NCBI GenBank assembly: GCA_944323585.1
Contig: CALUTA010000056.1
Span: 1 to 8,988 of the forward strand
Direction: 5' to 3'
From: Candidatus Gastranaerophilales bacterium
GTDB lineage: Bacteria > Cyanobacteriota > Vampirovibrionia > Gastranaerophilales > Gastranaerophilaceae
Length of the DNA stretch: 8,988 bases
A program made the translations under genes and the position numbers. Shown in pieces: positions 1-5,724 of the stretch. Positions within the stretch are counted from its first letter, which is position 1. Every line of letters begins with the position of its first letter. The notes under the pieces are model-generated. The model saw only the letters and a program-made list of their open reading frames with translations, did not search any database and was not told the DNA's origin.

Positions 1-381
1 TTATAGATAATCATCTGTCTGGTATTACGGTTACCCGCAATCTCAAGCGATATTTCCGAAGTGGGCGGACAGCCTTTGTAGCCTTCGAGTTAATCTTGCA
101 TCCTATCGGGGGTTGCCTGGCCGATACCTCTCGGCACCGCCGGTGAGCTCTTACCTCGCCGTTGCACCATCGCTCGTACTTAAAAAAGCCGTTAGCAGTA
201 TTTTTTCTGTGGTCCTATCCACCGGCTCACGCCGTCCGGGGTTTCCCCGGCGATCTGTCCTTGGATGCACGGACTTTCCTCACATTGTCGGCCGGCTGTA
301 AACGTTTACAGCCTCTTGCTGTTTAATTTTTCAATCAAACCGCTGCCGGCGCAATGCGCGATTATCCGGCTGCTTTATTCA
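1..381 (-). ncRNA. rnpB: RNase P RNA, bacterial type A, 3' end cut by window edge
   Basis: This is the catalytic RNA of RNase P, which trims the 5' leader from tRNA precursors. On the minus strand the conserved P4 block GAGGAAAGTCCGTGCATCC reads from 281 down to 263, followed by AAGGACAG. The core element GGTAAGAGCTCACCGG reads from 155 to 140, and a GGCAACCCCCGATAGGATGCAAG-like segment lies near 120-95. Near the edge AGATGATTATC (16 to 6) matches the P2 3' strand region. It pairs perfectly with GATAATC at 366-360, giving a 7-bp P2. P3 is CATTG plus GCCGGC (356-345) pairing with GCCGGC and CAATG (296-283). The second half of P4 (ACAGAA...GGCTTA) and the P1 3' strand must lie before base 1, so about 30-35 nt are missing by comparison with E. 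coli. The 5' end near 381 is inferred from the -10 box and the P1/P2 position. Identity is near certain; the exact ends are not. Confidence 0.96.
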
Positions 382-387
382 ATCTGT

Positions 388-416
388 ATTATACTATAAG
401 CCGTTTGGATAATGAA
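388..416 (-). promoter_or_regulatory. Putative promoter of rnpB
   Basis: A consensus -10 box TATAAT reads on the minus strand at 393-388. It would place the transcript start near 381, just before the expected P1 5' strand of the RNase P RNA. The -35 candidate at 416-411 (TTCATT, 17-bp spacer) matches the consensus at only three positions. The -10 is convincing because of its distance to the RNA; the -35 is weak. Confidence 0.55.
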
Positions 417-468
417 AATTTTTGTAAATTTTTATTAATATCGTAGCAAAATAATTTATTTAGATGAG

Positions 469-495
469 TTAATATACCATTGAATCATCTATACT
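469..495 (+). promoter_or_regulatory. Possible promoter of the 556-936 gene
   Basis: TATACT at 490-495 is a good -10 box. The best -35 candidate, TTAATA at 469-474, has a short 15-bp spacer and four matches. Transcription would start near 502, giving a leader of about 54 nt. The rest of the 382-555 gap is AT-rich and shows no further gene or hairpin on either strand. Confidence 0.3.
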
Positions 496-555
496 CAAGT
501 AAACACGTAAAAAAACTAAAGCACATAACAAAAAGTGTGGCGAGGGTAGAAAATT

Positions 556-936
556 ATGGTCGATAACAGGTCAGCAGGATTTTTCGGGATTGGCGGCTCT
601 TTCAACTTCAAGAGCGGCGACATTTCAGGCACCGCTGCCAGAACCCAGGATGATAAAATGGGTCAGGGCGGTGAATACTTTGCCCAGCAAAGACGTGAGG
701 AAGAAGAAGAACAAAATGAATCCGAAAAATATATGGACAGAAGCGCAGTTCTTCGTGCAACCCTTAATTCTCTTGCCATGATGAATGTTGCAAATGTTAT
801 CAATGCCAGAAAAAAACAGCTTGTTTTAGACGAAAAAAATAAAAATAACCAGCAAAATAAACAAAAAAAAGATGAACGCGAGGACGATATTGAGAAATCG
901 TCAGGTTCTGCCCAAAGTTCCGAGGATTCAGTTTAA
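556..936 (+). CDS. Small highly charged hypothetical protein
   Basis: A 126-residue protein that I do not recognise. The ATG at 556 is preceded by the ribosome binding site GAGGG at 542-546 with a 9-nt spacer, which supports the start. The N-terminus (residues 1-40) is Gly/Ser/Phe-rich. An acidic run of Glu follows (about 48-53), then a short hydrophobic, probably amphipathic helix around 64-84 (LRATLNSLAMMNVANVINAR). The C-terminal third is extremely polar, rich in Lys, Asn, Gln, Asp and Ser, and probably disordered. There is no signal peptide, membrane segment or cysteine. It faces the gene at 978-1484 tail to tail across 41 bp, with no hairpin terminator in the gap. The good RBS and undisturbed frame make it a real gene. 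The function is unknown; a soluble scaffold or adaptor role would be a guess. Confidence 0.7.
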   Translation: MVDNRSAGFFGIGGSFNFKSGDISGTAARTQDDKMGQGGEYFAQQRREEEEEQNESEKYMDRSAVLRATLNSLAMMNVANVINARKKQLVLDEKNKNNQQNKQKKDEREDDIEKSSGSAQSSEDSV

Positions 937-977
937 TTTAACGGCAAAACCTATAATTTAGAACTTGTTTTGAACGA

Positions 978-1484
978 CTAATCAAATACACTTTTGATTT
1001 CGTCAGTTTTTTCGCCTTTCTTGGAATTCTGCATTAACAATTCACCGTGATAAAAAGGATTTGAACCGTTTTTATCTTTGCTTGTACTGTTGCTTATAAT
1101 ACTATTGAAGGTGTGTGTTTGAGCAGGTTGAGGCTGGCTGTTGACCTCATTTACCGAAATTGTCATTTTGCCTTCAACATTTTTCGCAACATTCTGTGCT
1201 GCCTGTGAATTCAAGAACTGGATGGCTTTTTGTGCGGTTTCGCTTAATTGAATCTGCAATCCGCTGTTGTTCAATGCGATTTGTTTTGCAACCTGTGTAT
1301 CAATGTTGCCTTTGTACAAATCGACTCCCATATCGGTAGCTTTCAAAACACTGCCGAATGAATTGTTTACCTGATACTGGCTGTTCTTCGCTTCCGCTCT
1401 TTTTAAGATTTCCTGTGATACCTGCTTAAGAACGGAAGTGTCGATGCCAAGTTTGTAGTTTTGATTGTAAACATTCAGAGCCAT
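978..1484 (-). CDS. Hypothetical helical protein, Gln/Asn/Ser-rich
   Basis: A 168-residue protein of no family I recognise. I place the start at the ATG at 1484 (MALNVYNQNY). It has AGGGA upstream with a spacer of about 10-11 nt, and the residues before it read as a basic, non-conserved extension. The open frame continues to a TTG at 1544, which would give 188 residues but has a poorly placed Shine-Dalgarno. Residues 14-110 look alpha-helical and amphipathic, with many Gln, Asn, Ala and Leu and a repeated pattern of AQK/AQN/AKN. The tail (about 116-168) is polar, with Pro/Gln and Ser/Asn/Lys stretches, and is probably disordered. It has no signal peptide, membrane helix or cysteine. It lies divergent from the 1659-2117 gene, with a promoter candidate for each in between. 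Confidence 0.68.
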   Translation of the reverse strand: MALNVYNQNYKLGIDTSVLKQVSQEILKRAEAKNSQYQVNNSFGSVLKATDMGVDLYKGNIDTQVAKQIALNNSGLQIQLSETAQKAIQFLNSQAAQNVAKNVEGKMTISVNEVNSQPQPAQTHTFNSIISNSTSKDKNGSNPFYHGELLMQNSKKGEKTDEIKSVFD

Positions 1485-1576
1485 TTTTTTCGTATCCCTT
1501 TTTAAACATTTCCTTAACTTCTTAATCGGCAAAATCAGAGGCAAACTTTAATTTACAAAGCCCCTTTCTTAACATT

Positions 1577-1604
1577 ACTTTACAAAAGAAAAAATTTTAG
1601 GCAA
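1577..1604 (-). promoter_or_regulatory. Putative promoter of the 978-1484 gene
   Basis: On the minus strand TTGCCT (1604-1599) and TAAAGT (1582-1577) are separated by 16 bp, each matching the sigma-70 consensus at four of six positions. The start point would be near 1570, leaving a leader of about 85 nt before the ATG at 1484. Such a leader covers the TTG at 1544, so it does not help to choose between the two starts. Confidence 0.35.
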
Positions 1605-1608
1605 TTTT

Positions 1609-1637
1609 TTGGGAATAATATTTTTAATATATATACA
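1609..1637 (+). promoter_or_regulatory. Putative promoter of the 1659-2117 gene
   Basis: TTGGGA (1609-1614) and TATACA (1632-1637) have an ideal 17-bp spacer and four matches each. Transcription would begin near 1644, leaving a very short leader of about 14 nt that holds only a weak GAGA Shine-Dalgarno at 1649-1652. The surrounding TA-repeat tract (1627-1648) offers several alternative -10 boxes. Confidence 0.4.
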
Positions 1638-1658
1638 AGATATATATAGAGATAAATT

Positions 1659-2117
1659 ATGGGTTTACCGGAAACAAACTACATTTTGAGTAATATTAAT
1701 GCTATTATCGGAAGCACCGCAGGCGCAATTCAAGCAAGAAACAGAGGTGTTGATCCAAGTACTGCCTCAATGAATTTTGGATTGAATGTGATGAACGGGA
1801 TATTTAGAAACTCCGTTGCATATGATATGCGAAAAGTCACAGGCAGCAACCTTGGATTTATGGTAAACAATCTTGCGGGTTATGGCTCTCCTGAGGCGAA
1901 TGCTGCAGGAACATCAGGTTTGATGAACGCTTCCGTTTTAAGCTCAATTGCAGGGCCATATGCAGGCTGGTACGGCGGAGGAGTGTTCGGGCCTTCAATG
2001 TTTGGCGGATATTTTGCGCCGCCTGTTGTGCCGACATTTGGTTTCTTCTCATTTGCCCCGCCTATGCCGACTCAAGTTGTTACGACTTTTCACTCTCACA
2101 GACATTTTGTATGCTAA
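1659..2117 (+). CDS. Hypothetical protein with Gly/Phe/Pro-rich C-terminal half
   Basis: A 152-residue protein that I do not recognise. The N-terminal half (1-75) looks folded and moderately hydrophobic, with a GSTAGAIQARNRG segment. The C-terminal half (about 95-140) is dominated by Gly, Phe, Tyr, Trp and Pro in short runs such as GWYGGGVFGPSMFGGYFAPP. It ends with an unusual His/Cys tail, FHSHRHFVC. There is no signal peptide and no clear transmembrane helix, although the aromatic region is hydrophobic enough to associate with membranes. The start is supported by a weak GAGA site six bases upstream and the promoter at 1609-1637. Its stop codon overlaps that of the convergent solute-binding protein gene by four bases. 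Function unknown. The aromatic-Gly composition resembles structural or self-associating proteins, but that is only a compositional likeness. Confidence 0.68.
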   Translation: MGLPETNYILSNINAIIGSTAGAIQARNRGVDPSTASMNFGLNVMNGIFRNSVAYDMRKVTGSNLGFMVNNLAGYGSPEANAAGTSGLMNASVLSSIAGPYAGWYGGGVFGPSMFGGYFAPPVVPTFGFFSFAPPMPTQVVTTFHSHRHFVC

Positions 2118-3343
2118 TCAATGAGAAGTTTCCAATCTTTTGCAATTCTGTTCAGGATTGATTTTGTGTCTGCTTTGTCCAGAAAAATTTCCTGAACTGC
2201 CGAATTGATAAGATTGTTAATGTCTTTTTGATTTCTGTTTGATTTGAGAACAGGTTCAACTTTATTGAGTTGTTTTGCGCTGATAACACGTGCTTTTGAC
2301 ATTAAATCGCCACTGTCATACTTAGTATAAAAATCGTCGTCTAGCGCAGATTTATTTACGGCAATTACATTTGTAAGCTTTGCAAGTTCAAGCTGGTTTT
2401 CTTTGTTTGTCAAAAACAGTGCAAATTTTAAGGCTTCATCTTTATGTTTTGCCCTGAGCGGAATTACAAAATTCATTAATGAAAAATCATTCTGCCCGAG
2501 TTCTCCTCTCAATTGCGGGGCAACATCCGTGACCTCATAAGTCTGCGGAGCATTTTCTTTAATCATATTCAAAAAATTTGCACCTGCCTGAAACAAAACA
2601 ATATTCCCTGACATATATTTTTCCAGAGCTTCACGGTGGGTCTGGGTTATGCTTTCTTTCGGAATAAGATTTTTTTGATATAAATCTTTGAACATATCAA
2701 AAACTTCGACAGACCTGTCAGAATTTATGTTTTCGTAAGAACTTATGCCGTATTTGTTCAGAATTCTGAGCATTGTATCGTTTTCGGTTATGTTGGGAAG
2801 AAAGATATAGGCGTTTGTTTTTTCTTTTACAATTGGAGCCGAAATTTTTAATTCTTCATAGGTATTTGGAACTTTAATGCCTGCTTTTTCAACAAGAGAT
2901 TTGTTGTAAATTGTGACGGCAGAAGTTGCATACCACGGAATAGAATAAAGTTTGCCTTTATATTTCAAAGACTCAATAATCCCGTCATTAAATTGTGAAA
3001 CATTTTCCTCCGGAATTTCGTAAAGAGTGCCTTTTTGCGCAAGAGTTGCCGAAAAATCAGGGTTCAGGTTAATCAAATCCGGCGGATTGTCGCTCAAAAC
3101 AGAGGCAAGTGTACGCTTTTCGCCTTCCGAAAACGGAACGTCAATCCAGATAATTTTGATATCAGGATTTTCTTTTTCAAACTCTTTTATCACACCGTTC
3201 ATATAGTCTGAAAAGTCGCTCATCTGAAGAGTCCACAAGGTGACTTCTTTTGTGTTTTCATTTTTTTTGCTGCGGTTCAAATCCGCAGGCATTGTAAGAA
3301 GAACCAGAAACACTATGATTAAGATGTAGAGAAACTTTTTCAT
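2114..3343 (-). CDS. ABC transporter substrate-binding protein, family 1, orphan
   Basis: A 409-residue extracellular solute-binding protein of the sugar-binding family 1 type (MalE/UgpB-like), expected to capture a solute outside the inner membrane for an ABC importer. The N-terminus MKKFLYILIIVFLVLLTMP is a basic then hydrophobic signal sequence. The mature part begins with the family's first strand (EVTLWTL, about 33-39), then FEKENPDIKIIWIDV. The hallmark YSIPWYATSAVTIYNKSLVEK and KAGIKVPNTYEEL segments follow. I chose the ATG at 3343 because AAAGG lies seven bases upstream; the in-frame ATG at 3358 has no Shine-Dalgarno. There is no lipobox Cys, so the protein is either released into the periplasm or kept by an uncleaved anchor. 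No permease or ATPase gene is nearby, and the substrate cannot be read from the sequence; sugar or glycerol-phosphate types are the default for this family. Confidence 0.9.
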   Translation of the reverse strand: MKKFLYILIIVFLVLLTMPADLNRSKKNENTKEVTLWTLQMSDFSDYMNGVIKEFEKENPDIKIIWIDVPFSEGEKRTLASVLSDNPPDLINLNPDFSATLAQKGTLYEIPEENVSQFNDGIIESLKYKGKLYSIPWYATSAVTIYNKSLVEKAGIKVPNTYEELKISAPIVKEKTNAYIFLPNITENDTMLRILNKYGISSYENINSDRSVEVFDMFKDLYQKNLIPKESITQTHREALEKYMSGNIVLFQAGANFLNMIKENAPQTYEVTDVAPQLRGELGQNDFSLMNFVIPLRAKHKDEALKFALFLTNKENQLELAKLTNVIAVNKSALDDDFYTKYDSGDLMSKARVISAKQLNKVEPVLKSNRNQKDINNLINSAVQEIFLDKADTKSILNRIAKDWKLLID

Positions 3344-3366
3344 TACCTTACCTTTCATTTTAATGC

Positions 3367-3376
3367 TACAATTATA
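3367..3376. promoter_or_regulatory. Overlapping divergent -10 boxes for the binding protein and rarA
   Basis: Only 35 bp separate the two divergent start codons (3343 and 3379). On the minus strand a perfect TATAAT lies at 3376-3371, giving a leader of about 20 nt for the binding-protein gene. On the plus strand TACAAT lies at 3367-3372, which would start rarA transcription at or near its own ATG. The two boxes share two bases, so simultaneous use is unlikely. Neither has a good -35 element, so these are candidates only. Confidence 0.4.
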
Positions 3377-3378
3377 CT

Positions 3379-4614
3379 ATGAATAATTTGTTTACGGAAC
3401 TCGAAAATCAGAATAAACAAATTCCGCTGGCGGAAATTTTGCGCCCGAAAACTATTGAGGAATTTCTCGGACAGAGCAATGTTGTGTCTCCGAACAGTCC
3501 GATTTTGAATTTATTAAAAACAAACAGACTGTTTTCAATAATCCTCTGGGGCACTCCGGGCTCCGGAAAAACAACGCTTGCAAGGCTTATTGCAACAAAA
3601 ACAAACGCAAATTTTATTGAGATTTCCGCCGTAACCTCAGGAGTCAAGGATATTAAAGACGCTGTTGAAAGCGCCAAAAACTCACTCCGGAGCGGAATTA
3701 AAACAATTTTATTTATTGACGAAATCCACAGATACTCAAAAACCCAGCAGGATGCACTTCTTCCGCACCTTGAGAACGGAACCCTGTTTTTAATAGGTTC
3801 AACAACTGAAAACCCTTCATTTCAGGTGGTTCCTGCACTTTTGTCAAGAGTTCAGGTTATCAGGCTTAATTCAATTGACGACGAGAGCATGAAGGCTATT
3901 ATTAAAAAAGGGTTTGCGTATCTTGCAAAACACTACACTGCAATGGACTGCGAAAGCGGAGTGTTGGATTTTATTGTAAACCTTGCAAGAGGAGACGCAA
4001 GATATGCGCTTAATGTAGTTGAAAATGCCTACTTTGCAAGCGACTTAAAAGACAATCGCAGAAATCTGACAGTTTCCATAATCGAAGAAATCTGCCAGAA
4101 AAGAAATACCCGATATTCACAGCAGGAACATTATGATTGCGCTTCAGCTTTTCAAAAAAGTTTAAGAGGATCAGATCCTGATGCTGCGATTTATTATCTT
4201 GCCAAAATGATTGCAGCAGGCGAAGATCCGAGGTTCATTGCAAGAAGGCTGATAGTATGTGCGGCAGAAGACGTCGGGCTTGCGGACCCTAACGCAATGA
4301 ATATTGCCGTGAACGCCTACAAAGCCGTTGAACTTCTGGGACTTCCCGAAGGCAGAATTCCGCTTGCGCTTGCGGTTATTTATGTTGCAAAGGCTCCGAA
4401 AAACAATAAGGCAATTATGGCAATTGATGAAGCATTATCAGACATTGCAAACGGCAAGGATTTTCCGCCTCCAATGCACCTCAGGGATGCCCACTACAAA
4501 GATGCTAAAAAATACGGATTCGGCATAGGTTATATCTATAGCCACGATGCCCCCGATATTTATCAGCAGTTCATGCCTGATGAATTGAAGAACAGAAAGT
4601 ATCTTCAAAATTAA
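3379..4614 (+). CDS. rarA: Replication-associated recombination AAA+ ATPase RarA (MgsA)
   Basis: A 411-residue RarA/MgsA, the Rad17/RuvB/WRNIP1-related AAA+ ATPase that acts at stalled replication forks and binds single-stranded DNA ends and SSB. The N-terminal PLAEILRPKTIEEFLGQ is the family signature. Walker A is GTPGSGKTT (58-66, Lys64) and Walker B is LFIDEIHR (111-118, Asp114/Glu115). Sensor 1 is GSTTENPSF (140-148), and the arginine finger lies in ALLSR (153-157). The C-terminal MgsA tetramerisation half is intact, including GSDPDAAIYYLAKM, GEDPRFIARRL, EDVGLADP, FPPPMHLRDAHY and YIYSHD. The length is normal. The ATG at 3379 starts the conserved N-terminus but has no Shine-Dalgarno, and TATACT lies directly before it, which suggests a leaderless or near-leaderless message. 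Its stop overlaps that of the convergent gene at 4611 by four bases. Confidence 0.97.
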   Translation: MNNLFTELENQNKQIPLAEILRPKTIEEFLGQSNVVSPNSPILNLLKTNRLFSIILWGTPGSGKTTLARLIATKTNANFIEISAVTSGVKDIKDAVESAKNSLRSGIKTILFIDEIHRYSKTQQDALLPHLENGTLFLIGSTTENPSFQVVPALLSRVQVIRLNSIDDESMKAIIKKGFAYLAKHYTAMDCESGVLDFIVNLARGDARYALNVVENAYFASDLKDNRRNLTVSIIEEICQKRNTRYSQQEHYDCASAFQKSLRGSDPDAAIYYLAKMIAAGEDPRFIARRLIVCAAEDVGLADPNAMNIAVNAYKAVELLGLPEGRIPLALAVIYVAKAPKNNKAIMAIDEALSDIANGKDFPPPMHLRDAHYKDAKKYGFGIGYIYSHDAPDIYQQFMPDELKNRKYLQN

Positions 4615-4946
4615 TCATCTTCATCAATTCTTTCCAGTTTAAAAATTACCGGTCTTGTTCCGTCATTACAGCAAGTTATCATCACTTTTTCATCATTTGT
4701 CCAGCCGTTCATTATAGAACCGCCCTGGAGTGCAGAATATACGTACCTGCTAATACAATCCCACGCTTCCGAACAAAATTGGCCATTTAGCATTCTGAAA
4801 AAATTATCACTGTCAACAAGTATTTGCTGTCCCTCTTCAAAAAACGGGCATGGGCCGGACTTAGGATCTGCAAGATATTTTGCTTGCAAATTTTGATAAC
4901 ACTCCTTTTTCAGTACAGTAATCAAACATTTGTGTTTTTTAGCCAT
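4611..4946 (-). CDS. TIGR04076 family protein, Cys-rich, function unknown
   Basis: A 111-residue small soluble protein. The pattern ITVLKKECYQ (9-18), GPCPFFEEGQ (31-40), FCSEAWDCISRYVYSALQGG (57-76) and CCNDGTRPVIFKLERID (92-108) matches my recollection of the TIGR04076 family, found mostly in anaerobes. Seven cysteines (7, 16, 33, 58, 64, 92, 93) are present; those in GPCP, FCS and CC seem to be the conserved ones and could bind metal or be redox active, which is inference. There is no signal peptide, so it is probably cytoplasmic. The start has a good ribosome binding site, AAAGGG, five bases upstream. An intrinsic terminator ends directly before this site, so the gene probably depends on a promoter in or just upstream of 4990-5020, or on readthrough from the LysM gene. 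The stop codon shares TTAA with the rarA stop. Confidence 0.8.
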   Translation of the reverse strand: MAKKHKCLITVLKKECYQNLQAKYLADPKSGPCPFFEEGQQILVDSDNFFRMLNGQFCSEAWDCISRYVYSALQGGSIMNGWTNDEKVMITCCNDGTRPVIFKLERIDEDD

Positions 4947-4956
4947 ATTTTCCCTT

Positions 4957-4989
4957 TAAAAAAGCCGAAAGTTTTCTCTTTCAGCTTTT
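4957..4989 (-). terminator. Intrinsic terminator of the LysM gene
   Basis: On the minus strand a 12-bp stem (4989-4978 with 4971-4960) contains one U-G wobble and closes on the 6-nt loop AGAAAA. It is followed by a run of six T (4963-4958). Read on the plus strand the wobble becomes a C/A mismatch, which confirms the minus-strand direction. It lies 30 bp after the LysM stop codon. Its T-run ends directly at the AAAGGG ribosome binding site of the next gene, so it could also act as an attenuator for that gene. Confidence 0.8.
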
Positions 4990-4994
4990 ATTAG

Positions 4995-5007
4995 ATGTAA
5001 CTTACAT
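4995..5007. promoter_or_regulatory. 13-bp perfect palindrome, possible operator
   Basis: ATGTAA-C-TTACAT is a perfect 6+1+6 inverted repeat. It sits between the LysM stop codon and the terminator, where a promoter for the 4611-4946 gene would be expected. Its size and AT-rich arms resemble dimeric regulator sites, but palindromes of this length can occur by chance in AT-rich DNA. No regulator gene is nearby. Confidence 0.3.
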
Positions 5008-5018
5008 TATTAATTATT

Positions 5019-5585
5019 TTAATTTACATTCATAGGAATTGTTAACTTTTGTCCTATAGAAAGCTTGTTCGGATTAGCCATGTTATTAGCCTGCATAACC
5101 GCTGTTGCTCTAGATGGGCTGTAACCGCCGTAAAATCTAATCAAAATGCTTTCTAAAGTATCGCCGTTCTGCACAGTATAAACTTCTGACGCAACTGTTT
5201 CAGCCTCTGCAGCAGCAGTTGTTTCAGTTGTTGCCGGTATAAGGTTAAGTTTTTCGTTCTGCGCCTTAACTCTTCCGGGATTAAAAATCTGATTTTCATC
5301 TTTTGCCGCTATATGACCGGTTGAAATATTAACCAGACCGACAAGTATCAACATAGCAACTGCACCTGCTATAAAACCTGTTGCAAGATATACGCTTGGT
5401 GACTTTTCAGCCTTCTGGCTTACTTTAAAATTCTGCCACAATACATCCAGTTCTTTTTCTTTGTTAGGTCTTACGTAAACATTCGGAGTGTTGTCATAGC
5501 TGTCCTGCCTGTATTTTGAAAGTGCTTCCAAAACAGCCATTTTCTCCTTAGATAAGTTTGATCTTCTAATTGTAGAGCTTTTCAT
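5019..5585 (-). CDS. Membrane-anchored LysM domain protein
   Basis: A 188-residue bitopic protein. Residues 1-62 are a charged, probably cytoplasmic domain (KEKMAVLEALSKYRQDSYDN, then KEKELDVLWQNFK). One transmembrane helix spans about 65-87 (VYLATGFIAGAVAMLILVGLV). An Ala/Thr/Glu-rich linker follows (about 115-134). The C-terminus is a single LysM domain (135-184), from YTVQNGDTLESILIRFYG through MQANNM to LSIGQKLTIP. LysM binds N-acetylglucosamine of peptidoglycan, so the protein probably ties the inner membrane to the cell wall. A domestic division or envelope role is likely, but the partner is unknown. The ATG at 5585 has GAGG five bases upstream. A promoter lies at 5623-5651 and a strong terminator follows the stop, so it looks like its own transcription unit, divergent from ruvC. 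Confidence 0.88.
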   Translation of the reverse strand: MKSSTIRRSNLSKEKMAVLEALSKYRQDSYDNTPNVYVRPNKEKELDVLWQNFKVSQKAEKSPSVYLATGFIAGAVAMLILVGLVNISTGHIAAKDENQIFNPGRVKAQNEKLNLIPATTETTAAAEAETVASEVYTVQNGDTLESILIRFYGGYSPSRATAVMQANNMANPNKLSIGQKLTIPMNVN

Positions 5586-5622
5586 TATTACCTCACAACC
5601 CTAATAAATTGTTCTTACCGGT

Positions 5623-5651
5623 ATGGTATCATGAGTATTATTTTTAATCAA
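5623..5651 (-). promoter_or_regulatory. Putative promoter of the LysM gene
   Basis: TTGATT (5651-5646) and TACCAT (5628-5623) on the minus strand are separated by exactly 17 bp, with four matches each to the consensus. The start point would be near 5616, with a leader of about 30 nt carrying the GAGG ribosome binding site. An 8-bp palindrome TACCGGTA (5616-5623) covers the expected start point. Confidence 0.5.
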
Positions 5652-5688
5652 GTTAAATGTTAAGTTTGTTCATATTTTTGACAAAATG

Positions 5689-5717
5689 TTGCAAGGGATA
5701 TTGCCATAGGTTATAAT
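5689..5717 (+). promoter_or_regulatory. Promoter of ruvC, apparently leaderless
   Basis: TTGCAA (5689-5694) and a perfect TATAAT (5712-5717) are separated by 17 bp. The expected start point, seven bases after the -10, falls at 5724-5725, on the A of the ruvC ATG. No Shine-Dalgarno is present in the AT-only stretch before the ATG, so a leaderless mRNA is the simplest reading. Confidence 0.65.
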
Positions 5718-5724
5718 TATATAT

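Noticed and set aside
113..301. Plus-strand 62-codon open frame
   Set aside because: It lies antisense to the conserved core of the RNase P RNA, including P4. There is no ribosome binding site, and the composition is dictated by RNA structure.
937..977. Possible bidirectional terminator between the convergent genes
   Set aside because: No inverted repeat with a stable stem or T-run could be found on either strand in this 41-bp gap.
1485..1544. N-terminal extension of the 978-1484 protein to the TTG at 1544
   Set aside because: TTG start with poorly spaced Shine-Dalgarno. The ATG at 1484 has AGGGA at a usable distance and begins the more protein-like sequence. Not fully excluded.
1621..1650. 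TA-rich tract as a repeat or CRISPR-like element
   Set aside because: It is a short AT run within a promoter region. No repeat-spacer periodicity exists here or elsewhere in the window.
3344..3358. Upstream ATG at 3358 for the solute-binding protein
   Set aside because: No Shine-Dalgarno before it, whereas AAAGG lies seven bases before the ATG at 3343, which also gives a cleaner signal peptide.
3408..3677. Minus-strand 89-codon open frame
   Set aside because: It lies entirely antisense to the Walker A region of rarA, without a ribosome binding site or a recognisable product.
5678..5683. Perfect TTGACA on the plus strand upstream of ruvC
   Set aside because: It lies 28 bp before the TATAAT at 5712, too far for one promoter, and no -10 box sits 16-18 bp after it. 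TTGCAA at 5689 has the correct spacing instead.
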